Source: an uncultured Actinoplanes sp. (GTDB taxonomy: Bacteria > Actinomycetota > Actinomycetes > Mycobacteriales > Micromonosporaceae). Taken from it: a stretch of 38,536 nucleotides of DNA. Every line of letters begins with the position of its first letter. Within the stretch, counting starts at the first letter, position 1. Positions 1 through 7,903 of this stretch are shown in pieces. The stretch covers positions 1 to 38,536 of the forward strand of contig NZ_CAKUCL010000042.1 of NCBI RefSeq assembly GCF_934643405.1. The letters run 5' to 3'. Position numbers and translations under genes: made by a program. Below the pieces are notes generated by a model. The model saw only the letters and a program-made list of their open reading frames with translations, was not told where the DNA came from and searched no databases.

Positions 1-86
1 CGAGCGCCGGCAGGAGGAGGGCCGGCAAAGAAAAGGGCGAAGGAGGCAAATGCACTCCCCGCCACCTCTAACATATATCGCACCCC

Positions 87-106
87 GGGGCTTGCGGCAA
101 GACCCC
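87..106. promoter_or_regulatory. Rifamycin-associated element (RAE)
   Basis: The 20 bases GGGGCTTGCGGCAAGACCCC form an inverted repeat (GGGG-CTTGC ... GCAAG-CCCC). This matches, from memory, the RAE consensus that lies upstream of rifamycin-inactivating and rifamycin-resistance genes (rgt, rph, rox, arr, helR) in actinomycetes. It sits 78 bases upstream of the glycosyltransferase remnant start and heads the remnant-helR unit. An AT-rich stretch just upstream (69-79) could hold a -10 element. Rifamycin induction is known for the family and inferred here. Confidence 0.85.
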
Positions 107-164
107 GATGCTGCCGCAGAATCGTCGGCTCAGGCCAGAACTCTTCCCCATCAGGAGCCGCTCA

Positions 165-527
165 GTGCGTTTTTTGTTGGCCACCTCCATCGCCGGGCGC
201 CTGCGGCGGCTCGGCGCCGAGGTGCTGATGTGTGCACCGCCCGGCCAGGACCTTTCCGGGCTTGACGTACGGCTGGTGCCGCTCGGCGCGCCGATGCGCG
301 CGATGACCAGGCCGTCGTCCGCCGAGGAGTCGTCGCGGCGCGCCCTCGGGGCCGGCACCACGACCACCGCCGCGCCGGCCGGCATCCCTCAGGTCGTGCC
401 GCAGCGGGGCGACCAGCCGTGCTGGGCCGGGCGGGTCGCGGCGCTGGGGATCGGTGGTGACCTGGAGACGGCCCTGAAGCCGGCGACCCGGGCACGGGCG
501 CTCATCCGATCGGAGATCACCGCGTGA
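165..527 (+). pseudogene. Glycosyltransferase remnant (MGT/rifamycin glycosyltransferase type), internally deleted
   Basis: A 120-residue frame has both ends of a macrolide/glycopeptide-type GT-B glycosyltransferase but not the middle. The N-terminal part (RFLLAT, RRLGAEVLMCAPP, VRLVPLG, PSAEESSRRA) joins directly to C-terminal donor-site motifs (GAGTTTTAA, IPQVVPQ, DQPCWAGRVAALGIG). Family members are about 400 residues, so some 280 are missing. The lost part includes the Gly-rich loop after the first strand and the donor-site HHGG. Several smaller losses also keep the frame. The GTG start at 165 has AGGAG 8 bases upstream. Because it follows an RAE and precedes helR, the ancestor was probably a rifamycin glycosyltransferase (Rgt); that identity is inferred. 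Its stop overlaps the helR start (GTGA), so translation of the remnant may still drive helR. A catalytic role is very unlikely. Confidence 0.75.
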
Positions 528-2671
528 AACCGCTGACCACCAGCGCCTTCGACCTGCCCGAGCGGCTCGCCGCCAAGGCCGATCCGGCGCTGATCGCGGA
601 CGACGAGAAGCATTTCGCGGCCATCTCGGCCGGCCTGCGGGAGTCCGTCGCGGAGCTGTCCGAGCGGCTCGACGCCGAGCGGCGCTCGCCCGGCGGCATC
701 GGCCGGCGCGCGCTGGACCGGGACACCGAGATCCGCCGGCTGTCCGCCCGGCTGCGCGCGCTGCGCCGGTTCGGCCTGGACCTGTGCCTGGGCAGCATGG
801 TCGCCGCGGACGGCGGCGAGCCGGTGTACGTCGGGCGGCTCGGCCTCACCGACAACGAGGGCCGCCGGCTGCTGCTGGACTGGCGGTCGCCCGCGGCCGA
901 GCCGTTCTTCGGCGCCACCCACGCGAACCCGATGGGCCTGGCCAGCCGCCGCCGGTACCGGTGGACGGGCGAGAAGGTCACCGACTACTGGGACGAGGTG
1001 TTCACCGCCGACGGGTTCCGCGGGCACGCCGCGGCGCTGGACGACCAGTCCGCGTTCATCGCCGGCCTGGGCAGCAACCGGTCGCCGCGGATGCGCGACG
1101 TGCTCGGCACGATCCAGGCCGACCAGGACGCCATCATCCGGGCCGGGTCGAGCGGTGCCCTGGTCGTCGACGGCGGTCCCGGCACCGGCAAGACGGTGGT
1201 CGCCCTGCACCGCACCGCGTACCTGCTGTACGCCGATCCGCGTCTGGGTCACCGCCGGGGCGGCGTGCTGTTCGTCGGACCGCACGAGCCGTACCTCGCG
1301 TACGTGCAGGACGTGCTGCCCAGCCTCGGCGAGGACGGCGTGCGGTCGTGCACGCTGCGCGACCTCGTGCCGGAGGGGACCGCGGCGACGGCCGAGGAGG
1401 ATCCGGTCGTGGCCCGCCTCAAGTCGTCGGCGGCCCTGGTGGGGGCGATCGAGGCGGCCGTGCGGTTCTACGAGGAGCCGCCGGCGCGTGGCATGACGGT
1501 CACGACCGGGGACGCGGACATCTGGCTGAGCGGCGAGGACTGGGCCGAGGCGTTCGCGGCGCCGGGGCCCGGGACGCCGCACAACGAGGCACGCGACGAG
1601 GTCTGGGACGAGCTGGTCACGATCCTGGTGGGCAAGTACGACGGCGAGGAGCCGGCCGGCCTGCTGCGGCGGTCGCTGCTGCGCAACCGCGAGCTGCGCT
1701 CGGCGTTCACCCGGGCCTGGCCGCTGCTGGCGGCCGACGACCTGGTCGCGGATCTGTGGTCGGTGCCGGCCTACCTGCGCCGGTGCGCGCCCTGGCTGAG
1801 CGCCGAGGACGTCCGGGCGCTGCAACGGGCGGACCCGAGGGCGTGGACCGTGGCGGACCTGCCCCTGCTGGATGCGGCCCGGCACCGTCTCGGCGACCGT
1901 GAGGCCGGACGCCGTACCCGCGAGCAGCAGGCCGTCCTGGCTGCCCAGCGCGAGAAGATGTCCCGGGTGGTCGAGGATCTGCTGGCGTCGCACGAGTTCG
2001 ACGACGGCGAGGGCGTGATGCCCATGCTGATCGGGCGGGACATGCGCGAGTCACTGGTCGACGAGAGCGCCGTGCGCGACGCCGGTCCGGACCGGCTGGC
2101 CGGCCCGTTCGCGCACATCGTGGTGGACGAGGCGCAGGAGCTCACCGACGCGCAGTGGCAGATGCTGCTGCTGCGCTGCCCAGAGCGCAGCTTCACCATC
2201 GTCGGCGACCGCGCCCAGGCCCGGCACGGCTTCCCCGAGTCGTGGCGCGAGCGGCTCGGCCGGATCGGGCTGGAGCACATCACCGTCGCGTCGCTGAGCA
2301 TCAACTACCGCACGCCGCAGGAGGTCATGACCGAGGCCGAGCCGGTGATCCGCGCGGTGCTGCCGGACGCGAACGTCCCGGCGTCGATCCGCAGCACCGG
2401 CGTCGGGGTCCGGCACGGATCCACCTCGGAGCTGGCGGCGACCCTGGCGGCGTGGGAGGCCTCGCACCGCGAGGGGATCGCCTGTGTGATCGGCGACCCC
2501 ACGTTCCCGCCGACCTCCCGCGTCCGGTCGCTGACCCCGGAACTGGCGAAGGGCCTGGAGTTCGATCTGGTCGTGCTGATCGACGAGGGCGTCGGGAACC
2601 CGGTCGACCGTTACGTCGCGATGACCCGCGCGACGCAGCAGCTGGTCGTCCTTCAGCGGCCCCCGACGTAA
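524..2671 (+). CDS. helR: HelR-type RNA polymerase recycling ATPase (rifamycin tolerance)
   Basis: This 715-residue HelD/UvrD-like superfamily 1 protein has a Walker A motif near residue 217 (GGPGTGKT), a DEAQ Walker B motif near 533, an NYRT motif and a C-terminal VAMTRA motif. Actinobacterial HelR dislodges RNA polymerase from stalled or rifamycin-blocked complexes and confers rifamycin resistance. The N-terminal coiled-coil segment (about residues 20-90) fits the secondary-channel arm of HelD proteins. The GTG start overlaps the stop of the glycosyltransferase remnant in a GTGA junction, and the RAE at 87-106 is the only obvious control site upstream. The gene is intact and converges with the alanine racemase gene, overlapping it by 19 bases. 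HelR is preferred over general HelD because of the RAE. Confidence 0.88.
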   Translation: MKPLTTSAFDLPERLAAKADPALIADDEKHFAAISAGLRESVAELSERLDAERRSPGGIGRRALDRDTEIRRLSARLRALRRFGLDLCLGSMVAADGGEPVYVGRLGLTDNEGRRLLLDWRSPAAEPFFGATHANPMGLASRRRYRWTGEKVTDYWDEVFTADGFRGHAAALDDQSAFIAGLGSNRSPRMRDVLGTIQADQDAIIRAGSSGALVVDGGPGTGKTVVALHRTAYLLYADPRLGHRRGGVLFVGPHEPYLAYVQDVLPSLGEDGVRSCTLRDLVPEGTAATAEEDPVVARLKSSAALVGAIEAAVRFYEEPPARGMTVTTGDADIWLSGEDWAEAFAAPGPGTPHNEARDEVWDELVTILVGKYDGEEPAGLLRRSLLRNRELRSAFTRAWPLLAADDLVADLWSVPAYLRRCAPWLSAEDVRALQRADPRAWTVADLPLLDAARHRLGDREAGRRTREQQAVLAAQREKMSRVVEDLLASHEFDDGEGVMPMLIGRDMRESLVDESAVRDAGPDRLAGPFAHIVVDEAQELTDAQWQMLLLRCPERSFTIVGDRAQARHGFPESWRERLGRIGLEHITVASLSINYRTPQEVMTEAEPVIRAVLPDANVPASIRSTGVGVRHGSTSELAATLAAWEASHREGIACVIGDPTFPPTSRVRSLTPELAKGLEFDLVVLIDEGVGNPVDRYVAMTRATQQLVVLQRPPT

Positions 2672-3759
2672 CGACGGGTGACCCGGTCGCCGATGCCGGT
2701 GAGGATGTCGTTGGCGTTCGTGCCCGACCAGCGCGCCCAGTCCGCGGCGGTGGGCTCGCCGTGGTCGCCGGGCCCGAACATGACCGCGTCCTCGCCGGCC
2801 CGCACCGGCAGGTCGCCGACGTCCAGCACGACCTGGTCCATGCTGACCCGGCCGGCCACCGGGCAGCGCACCCCGCGCACCGAGAACCAGCCGGCCGAGC
2901 GGCGCGGGACACCGTCCGCGAAGCCGAGCGGCACCAGCGCCAGCGTGGTCTCCCGGTCGGTGCGGAAGTCCGGGCCGTAGGAGACGCCGGTGCCGGGCGG
3001 CACCCGCTTGGTGAGCACGATCGGCGCCCGTACGGTCATGGCCGGACGAAGCCCGAAGGTGCGTCCCGGCACCGGTTCGACGCCGTAGAGCGCGATCCCG
3101 ACCCGGACCAGGTCGAAGCGGGCCTCCGGCAGTTGCAGGGCCGCGGCCGAGTTGCCGGCGTGCACGATGTCCGGCCGCAGGCCCGCCGCCCGGGCCAGCT
3201 CCCGCGCCACCGCGAACTGCCGGAGCTGCGCCCGCAGGCCCGGGTCGTCCGGCTCCTCGGCGTTGGCCAGGTGGGTCCACAGCCCGCGCACGTGCAGCGA
3301 GCCGGTCGTCTCGAACTTGCGCGCCCAGGCGAACAGCTGAACCCACTCGTCGGCGACGGCGCCGCCGCGGGACATGCCGGTGTCCACCTTCAGGTGCACC
3401 TGGGCGGTCGTGCCGGTGCGCTCGGCGCCGTCGGCCAGCGCCTCCAGGGCGTCGCACGTCCCGGCGGACACGTCGATCCCGGCCGCCAGGACCTCCTCGA
3501 ACGTCTCCGAGGGCGGGTACAGCCAGAACAGGATCGGCGCGGTGATGCCCTGCGACCGCAGCGCGAGCGCCTCGGCCGCGGAGGCGACACCGAGCCACGT
3601 CGCGCCGCTGTCCAACGCGGTACGGGCCACCGGCACCGCGCCGTGCCCGAAGCCGCCGGCCTTGACCACGCCGAGCACCGGGCCGGCGGTGGCGACCAGC
3701 AGGCGGGTGTTGCGGGCGATCGCGCTGAGGTCGACGACGGCCTCGGCCATCGCCGTCAC
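2653..3759 (-). CDS. alr: Alanine racemase
   Basis: This 368-residue fold-type III PLP racemase interconverts L- and D-alanine for peptidoglycan. The PLP lysine is K33 in VVKAGGFGHG; the usual Tyr after the lysine is Phe here. Other visible motifs are KVDTGMSRGG (carbamylated Lys and substrate Arg), RVGIALYG (Arg facing the pyridine nitrogen), GTGVSYGP (the catalytic Tyr) and VSMDQ. GTG at 3759 is chosen because GAGG lies 7 bases upstream; ATG at 3750 is an alternative. It runs divergently from the STAND regulator across a 307-base control region, and a D-Ala-D-Ala-type ligase lies 3' of that regulator. This second-copy look near a peptide cluster suggests resistance to an inhibitor of D-alanine metabolism, but a housekeeping role cannot be excluded. 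Confidence 0.93.
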   Translation of the reverse strand: MTAMAEAVVDLSAIARNTRLLVATAGPVLGVVKAGGFGHGAVPVARTALDSGATWLGVASAAEALALRSQGITAPILFWLYPPSETFEEVLAAGIDVSAGTCDALEALADGAERTGTTAQVHLKVDTGMSRGGAVADEWVQLFAWARKFETTGSLHVRGLWTHLANAEEPDDPGLRAQLRQFAVARELARAAGLRPDIVHAGNSAAALQLPEARFDLVRVGIALYGVEPVPGRTFGLRPAMTVRAPIVLTKRVPPGTGVSYGPDFRTDRETTLALVPLGFADGVPRRSAGWFSVRGVRCPVAGRVSMDQVVLDVGDLPVRAGEDAVMFGPGDHGEPTAADWARWSGTNANDILTGIGDRVTRRYVGGR

Positions 3760-3881
3760 CGGGCCGCCTCGGGGGTGGGGATCCACATTCCGGGCATGAT
3801 GGCCGGACCGGCTGCTCACTTTGTAGGCCATTCGTTGGTCAATCCGCGATCGGCAACCATTCCGTCACGCACCGTGCTGGT

Positions 3882-3931
3882 TTCCCGGAATCCACCGGGA
3901 ATAGGGCCGACACGTACCGCGAATAGGGCCG
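3882..3931. promoter_or_regulatory. Candidate operator: inverted repeat plus 22-bp-spaced direct repeat
   Basis: In the gap between divergent alr and the STAND regulator, TTCCCGG (3882-3888) is repeated inverted as CCGGGAA (3895-3901). The element ACCGGGAATAGGGCCG (3894-3909) recurs with one mismatch as ACCGCGAATAGGGCCG (3916-3931), exactly 22 bp apart. Direct repeats two helical turns apart are typical of sites bound by SARP- or OmpR-type regulators. The regulator itself cannot be named from this window. Confidence 0.5.
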
Positions 3932-4066
3932 GTTCAATTCGTAATCGATGTCACAGCGACAGGCTTCTGACCTGCGGTTTCGCGGACCGGCAGACGGTTG
4001 TGTCGACGACCGTGGCTATGCTCGGCCCGGGCTCGGCTCGGCCCATTTGTGAACGAAGGGAAACCC

Positions 4067-5389
4067 GTGCGGACCATGGCTGGGAACGAAGGCTCGGTGG
4101 CCCGCCTGGAACAATATCTGCGATTTGCGCGGAACCGGTCGTTCGCCGGCCGGGCGGACGCGATCGAGACGTTCCATCAGGCGCTGACCGGTGACTCCGT
4201 TTTCACTCTCGTCTATCTGCACGGCGCCGGTGGCATCGGCAAGACCGCGCTGCTGCGCCGGTACGCGGCCGACGCCGAACGCGCCGGCCGGCCGGTCGTC
4301 CGGATGGATCGCTACGACCCGGTCGGCGTGGTCGCCGCGGTGCTCGCCGCGCAGCCCATGACGATCGGCTCGGGCCCGGTGCTGCTGTTCGACGAGTACG
4401 AGCACTGGACGCACGCCGACAGCTGGCTGCGCGAGGAGTTCCTGCCCGGCCTGCCGGTGGGCACGGTGGTCGTGCTCGCCGGGCGCACCCCGCCGAGCGT
4501 GCGATGGACCGCCGACCCCGGCTGGCACGAGGTGCTGCGGGTCATCGAGCTGCCCGAGCTGACTACGGCCGAGGCCGGGACGCTGCTCGATCCGACGGTG
4601 CCGCCGGCCCGCCGGCCGTTCGTGCTGGAGCTCGCCGGCGGTCACCCGCTGGCGTTGCGCCTGGCCGCCGAGGCGGTCGCGGCCGGCCGGAACGACGATG
4701 ACGTCCGCCTCGCGGTCGCCCAGGCTCTGGTGCGGCAGGTGATCGGCGACCTGCCCTCGGCGGCGCACCGGCAGGCGCTGGAGATCTGCGCCTACGCGGA
4801 GCGCACCACCGAGAAGCTGCTGCGGGCGACGGTCGCGGAGGGCGATCCGGTCGCGCTCTTCCGATGGCTCTGCGATCTCCCGTACGCCGACGCGTCGTGC
4901 GACGGCGTGCGCATGCGCGCCTATCTGCGCCACGCGGTCCGCACCGAGCTGCGCTGGCGTGACCCGGCGCGCGACGGCGCCGTCCGGTCCCGGATCGAGG
5001 GCGCCGGCGCCGCCGAGCCGCTGCCCCGGCCCGAGTTCGAGGCGGCCGTGCGGGACGCGTTGCGCGCGTGGCGGCGGCCCGACCTGCTCGCGGAGAATCC
5101 GCTGGCGCACAGCCGGATGGTCACCACCGCGGAGGCGCACGCCGACCGGGCCGAGGGGCTGCGGACCGTACTGGCCGCAGCCGTCGACGCCATGGGCGAG
5201 GATCCCCGGGAGAGCAAGGCGCACCGGGCGCTGACCGCGACGTATCTCGGCACCGCACCCACCCAGGAGGCGGCGGCGGAACGGCTGGGGCTGCCGTTCA
5301 GCACGTACCGCCGGCACCTCGCGCGGGGACTCGAGGTGCTGAACAACCTGTTGTGGCGCCGGGAGAGCCAGGGCCTCGACCTCACCTGA
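4067..5389 (+). CDS. STAND-type ATPase with C-terminal HTH-like region, probable regulator
   Basis: This protein of about 440 residues has a P-loop (GAGGIGKTALL, near residue 53), a Walker B motif (LLFDEYE, near 107), a sensor-like AGRTPP segment and an ELAGGHPLAL motif (GxP type) as in NB-ARC/AP-ATPases. The last 45 residues (TQEAAAERLGLPFSTYRRHL) look like a sigma-70 region-4/LuxR-like helix-turn-helix. Such proteins act as ATP-dependent switches, often transcriptional. GTG at 4067 is preferred because GAAGGG lies 6 bases upstream; ATG at 4076 is the alternative. It sits between alr and ddl, is divergent from alr, and converges with ddl with an 8-base overlap. It may therefore control these cell-wall genes; that role is inferred. 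Confidence 0.65.
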   Translation: MRTMAGNEGSVARLEQYLRFARNRSFAGRADAIETFHQALTGDSVFTLVYLHGAGGIGKTALLRRYAADAERAGRPVVRMDRYDPVGVVAAVLAAQPMTIGSGPVLLFDEYEHWTHADSWLREEFLPGLPVGTVVVLAGRTPPSVRWTADPGWHEVLRVIELPELTTAEAGTLLDPTVPPARRPFVLELAGGHPLALRLAAEAVAAGRNDDDVRLAVAQALVRQVIGDLPSAAHRQALEICAYAERTTEKLLRATVAEGDPVALFRWLCDLPYADASCDGVRMRAYLRHAVRTELRWRDPARDGAVRSRIEGAGAAEPLPRPEFEAAVRDALRAWRRPDLLAENPLAHSRMVTTAEAHADRAEGLRTVLAAAVDAMGEDPRESKAHRALTATYLGTAPTQEAAAERLGLPFSTYRRHLARGLEVLNNLLWRRESQGLDLT

Positions 5390-6380
5390 GAGCGGTCCGG
5401 ATCATCAGATCCAGGAGCTTGCCGTACGGCGTGCCGGCCGCCTGCCACATGCGGGGGAACTGCGACATGTCCGTCATCCCCGGCATGGTGTTGACCTCGT
5501 TGACGATGAGCTCGCCGCCGGGGGTCAGGAAGTAGTCGACGCGGAGCAGGCCCTCGCACCCCAGCGAGCGGAAGACCCGTACGGCCTCCTCCTGAAGGGT
5601 CTTGGTCTCGGCCGGCTCCAGGTCGGCGGGGACCAGGAACTCGACGATGCCGGGCTCGTACTTGGCCTGGTAGTCGAAGATGCCGTGGTCGCTCGCGACC
5701 CGGATCTCCAGCGGCGGGCTCGCGACGATGTCGCCGTCGGGCATCTGCAGCACGCCGACGTCGATCTCCCGCCCGGGCACCGCCGCCTCGATAAGGATCT
5801 TCGAATCCGCCTCGCGGGCCACGGCGACGGCCCCGTCCAGCTGCGCCCAGTCGTCGACGCGGGAGACGCCGATGCTGGAACCGCCCCGGCTGGGCTTCAC
5901 GAAGACCGGGAGACCGAGGTGCCGCACGCTCTTGTCCTCGTCGGCGCTCTCGCCCTCCCGCAGCACCACGCCGTCGGCGACGGCGATGCCGTCGGCGGAC
6001 AGGATCTTCTTGGTGAACTCCTTGTCCATGGACGCGGCGCTGGCCAGGACCCCGCTTCCCACGTACGGGACACCGGCGAGCTCGAGCACGCTCTGAACCG
6101 TGCCGTCCTCGCCGAAGGGGCCGTGCAGGACGGGGAAGGCCACGTCCACGCCGCGCAGCGCGTCCATCGCCCGGAAGAGGCTCTGCGCCCGGTCCGGCTC
6201 ACCGGCGGCGTCGTCCCCGACGATCCACCGGCCCTCGGTGGTGATCCGCACGGGCACGACCTCGTAGCGGTCCCGGTCGAGGTACTGCATCACGCTCGCC
6301 GCCGACTTCAACGAGACGGCATGCTCGGTGTTCTGCCCGCCGAAGATCACGGCAACCCGAACGGGTGCGGCCACGTCCAT
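5382..6380 (-). CDS. ddl: D-alanine-D-alanine ligase family protein
   Basis: This 332-residue ATP-grasp ligase joins two D-amino acids for peptidoglycan precursor synthesis. The triad expected of a D-Ala-D-Ala enzyme is visible: Glu19 in NTEHAVSLKSA, Ser in GGSSIGV, and Tyr in the omega-loop DYQAKY. The H found in VanA/VanB-type D-Ala-D-Lac ligases is absent from that loop. The terminal NEVNTMPG motif carries the metal ligands, followed by an unusual MTDMSQFP where most Ddl have FTxxSxxP. ATG at 6380 lies directly before the conserved first strand; an in-frame GTG at 6407 is less likely. Together with alr it gives a two-gene D-alanine branch, which suits protection from a cycloserine-like agent or simple housekeeping. 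D-Ala-D-Ser specificity cannot be excluded by eye. Confidence 0.9.
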   Translation of the reverse strand: MDVAAPVRVAVIFGGQNTEHAVSLKSAASVMQYLDRDRYEVVPVRITTEGRWIVGDDAAGEPDRAQSLFRAMDALRGVDVAFPVLHGPFGEDGTVQSVLELAGVPYVGSGVLASAASMDKEFTKKILSADGIAVADGVVLREGESADEDKSVRHLGLPVFVKPSRGGSSIGVSRVDDWAQLDGAVAVAREADSKILIEAAVPGREIDVGVLQMPDGDIVASPPLEIRVASDHGIFDYQAKYEPGIVEFLVPADLEPAETKTLQEEAVRVFRSLGCEGLLRVDYFLTPGGELIVNEVNTMPGMTDMSQFPRMWQAAGTPYGKLLDLMIRTALR

Positions 6381-6461
6381 CACTCCACGTCTCAGCTGAT
6401 CCGGCACGGTCAGCCGGGAGCATGCGGGAGTCAGGTGCTCACCCGGAAGGTCACTTACTGA

Positions 6462-6809
6462 TCATTTCTTGCCTTTCGCGAGGTATTCGGCGAGTAACCG
6501 GGCGTGGTTGTGCACCGGGTCGCGCACGCTGTACAGCAGCGTCACCACCGGTTGCGGCAGGTCACGCAGCCGGTCCACGGCCTCGTTGCCGGTCAGCTCG
6601 GCGAGATACCGTTCGGCGAACACGTCGAACTGGTCCTCGTGGTGGTGGTACCACTGCCGCAGCTCGGTGGTCGGCGCGACGTCCTTCTCCCACCGGTCGA
6701 GGGCGGCCCGCTCCTTGGTGATCCCCCGCGGCCAGAGCCGGTCGACCAGCACGCGATACCCGTCCTCCGGCGAGGCCTCGTCGTAAACCCGCTTGATCCG
6801 GAAAGCCAT
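6462..6809 (-). CDS. DUF488 family protein
   Basis: This 115-residue cytosolic protein of the DUF488/YeaO family has the hallmarks RVLVDRLWPRG, LDRWEKDVAPT and HHHEDQFDVFAERY, and a C-terminal VTLLYSVRDP. The family is widespread and has no settled biochemical role. The ATG at 6809 gives the usual family length. The gene sits head to head with the truncated TRIC-type gene, whose missing N-terminal half would have lain where this gene's promoter is now. There is no sign of involvement in the peptide cluster. Confidence 0.88.
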   Translation of the reverse strand: MAFRIKRVYDEASPEDGYRVLVDRLWPRGITKERAALDRWEKDVAPTTELRQWYHHHEDQFDVFAERYLAELTGNEAVDRLRDLPQPVVTLLYSVRDPVHNHARLLAEYLAKGKK

Positions 6810-6825
6810 CGGCCCAGGGTATGCC

Positions 6826-7275
6826 CGGCCGGGCGGATACTTCCCGCATGCGGTCACCTTCTTCGCGCACCCGCTGGTCCGGCGGCTGACCTTCACGGTG
6901 CTCGTCTCCGACGCCGCCGGGCCGGGTCTCTTCTCGGTCACCGGCACGCTGAAGGCCCTCGACGCCGGCCTCGGCCCGATCCGGGCGGCCCTGCTCGGCG
7001 TCACCACGGCCGTGGGCGGTGGCGTGCTGCGCGACATCACCGCCCGGGAGACCCCCGCGCTGCTCCGGGTCGACGCGGATCTGTACGCCGTCCCGGCCGT
7101 CCTCGGCGCGACCGTCATCGCCGCCGCCCACCACACGAGCCTGCCCCTGCCTGTGGTCGCCGCCGGCGCGGCCGGCCTGGTCTTCCTGTTCCGGCTGGTC
7201 GCCATGCTGCGCCACTGGACCGCCCCACAAGCCTGGACCCGCCCCCGGCATTCCGACCGCCGAGGCGTCGCCTGA
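6826..7275 (+). pseudogene. TRIC/UPF0126 cation channel family protein, 5'-truncated
   Basis: The readable protein is the C-terminal half of a TRIC/YicG (UPF0126) membrane protein. It starts mid-protein at TFFAHPLVRR and has SDAAGPGLFSVTGTLKALDAG, TAVGGGVLRD and DLYAVPAVLGA, which is the second of the family's two repeats. Full-length members are about 200-210 residues with seven membrane helices. Here the first repeat, about 85 residues, is absent, and no convincing start codon or ribosome site precedes the conserved part (only a TTG inside the DUF488 start region). A non-functional remnant is the simplest reading; a shortened three-to-four-helix protein is possible. Confidence 0.65.
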
Positions 7276-7903
7276 GCGGTTTCGACGGGTACGCGCATCG
7301 AACTACAGCGCTGTACTTACCCCCGAAACCTTGCCGCTGACCTGCACCGATGTCAGCGTTGACCAGGTCGGGTAGCTCGAGCCGGCGGAAGCCATGCGGC
7401 CTAACTGAGTAGTCATCCGCACCCCCGGCCGGGCACCTGGCTCCCCGGTCCGCCCCTGCCGGGGTTCCGCCCCCGCCGAGCCGGGCACCCGCCTCCCCGC
7501 GTGCCTCCCGCGGAGCCGAGCCGGCACCCGGCGCGCCGCTCGCCCACCGCCGGCATTCGGCCGAGCACCCGGCTCCCCAGGCCCCGGCTCGCCCTCGATC
7601 TCGACGCCGACCGTTCCCTGCCCCCCGGCTCCCCGGTTCGCCCTCGCTCTCGACGTGACCGTTTCCTGCTCCCCGGCCACCGACTTCAACCGAGCACCCG
7701 GCTCCGCCGGCCGCCGATTTCCGGCGGGCCTTCCCGGCCCGCCCTCCGAATTCGACGCCGCGCCCTTCCCCCGACCATCGCCGATCCCCGATTCGGGCGA
7801 AGTCCGTCATGCCGGATTATGTGGCATCCGGCGCCCGGAGCGACGCGATGGTGACGGGAAAAGGGATAACGAGGTATCTAAATGTGTTCTAGGCTCGGCG
7901 GTC
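7276..7903. other. Gene-free, GC-rich gap before the M1 peptidase
   Basis: I see no credible gene here. The frames that stay open encode Pro/Arg/Gly-rich low-complexity sequence. On the minus strand a short frame at 7303-7395 reads YPTWSTLTSVQVSGKVSG before its stop, which may be a decayed gene end that I cannot assign. The segment holds the 49-bp tandem duplication listed separately and presumably the promoter of the downstream peptidase near 7850-7900, where base composition drops. Confidence 0.5.
7582..7678. repeat. Imperfect 49-bp tandem duplication
   Basis: The unit beginning CCCCGGCTCGCCCTCG at 7582-7630 is followed immediately by a diverged copy beginning CCCCGGTTCGCCCTCG at 7631-7678. 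The copies are about 49 and 48 bp and share most positions. Fragments such as GAGCACCCGGCTCC recur at 7563 and 7694. It looks like slippage-grown non-coding sequence. Confidence 0.6.

Noticed and set aside
50..265. Short frame with a good AGGAGG site before the ATG at 50, overlapping the RAE
   Set aside because: Its product has no recognisable sequence and it runs through the glycosyltransferase remnant in another frame; a leader peptide cannot be excluded but is not supported.
389..1993. Long open frame antisense to helR (and similar long antisense frames across the window)
   Set aside because: Arg/Gly/Pro-rich composition with no family motifs; a by-product of third-position GC bias opposite a real gene.
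5382..6380. VanA-type D-Ala-D-Lac ligase giving glycopeptide resistance
   Set aside because: The omega-loop has the Tyr-containing DYQAKY typical of Ddl, not the VanA His, and no vanH or vanX gene is nearby.
7115..7810. Minus-strand 231-residue frame in the gap before the M1 peptidase
   Set aside because: Low-complexity Gly/Arg/Ala repeats produced by the tandem duplication and overlapping the TRIC remnant; not a credible protein.
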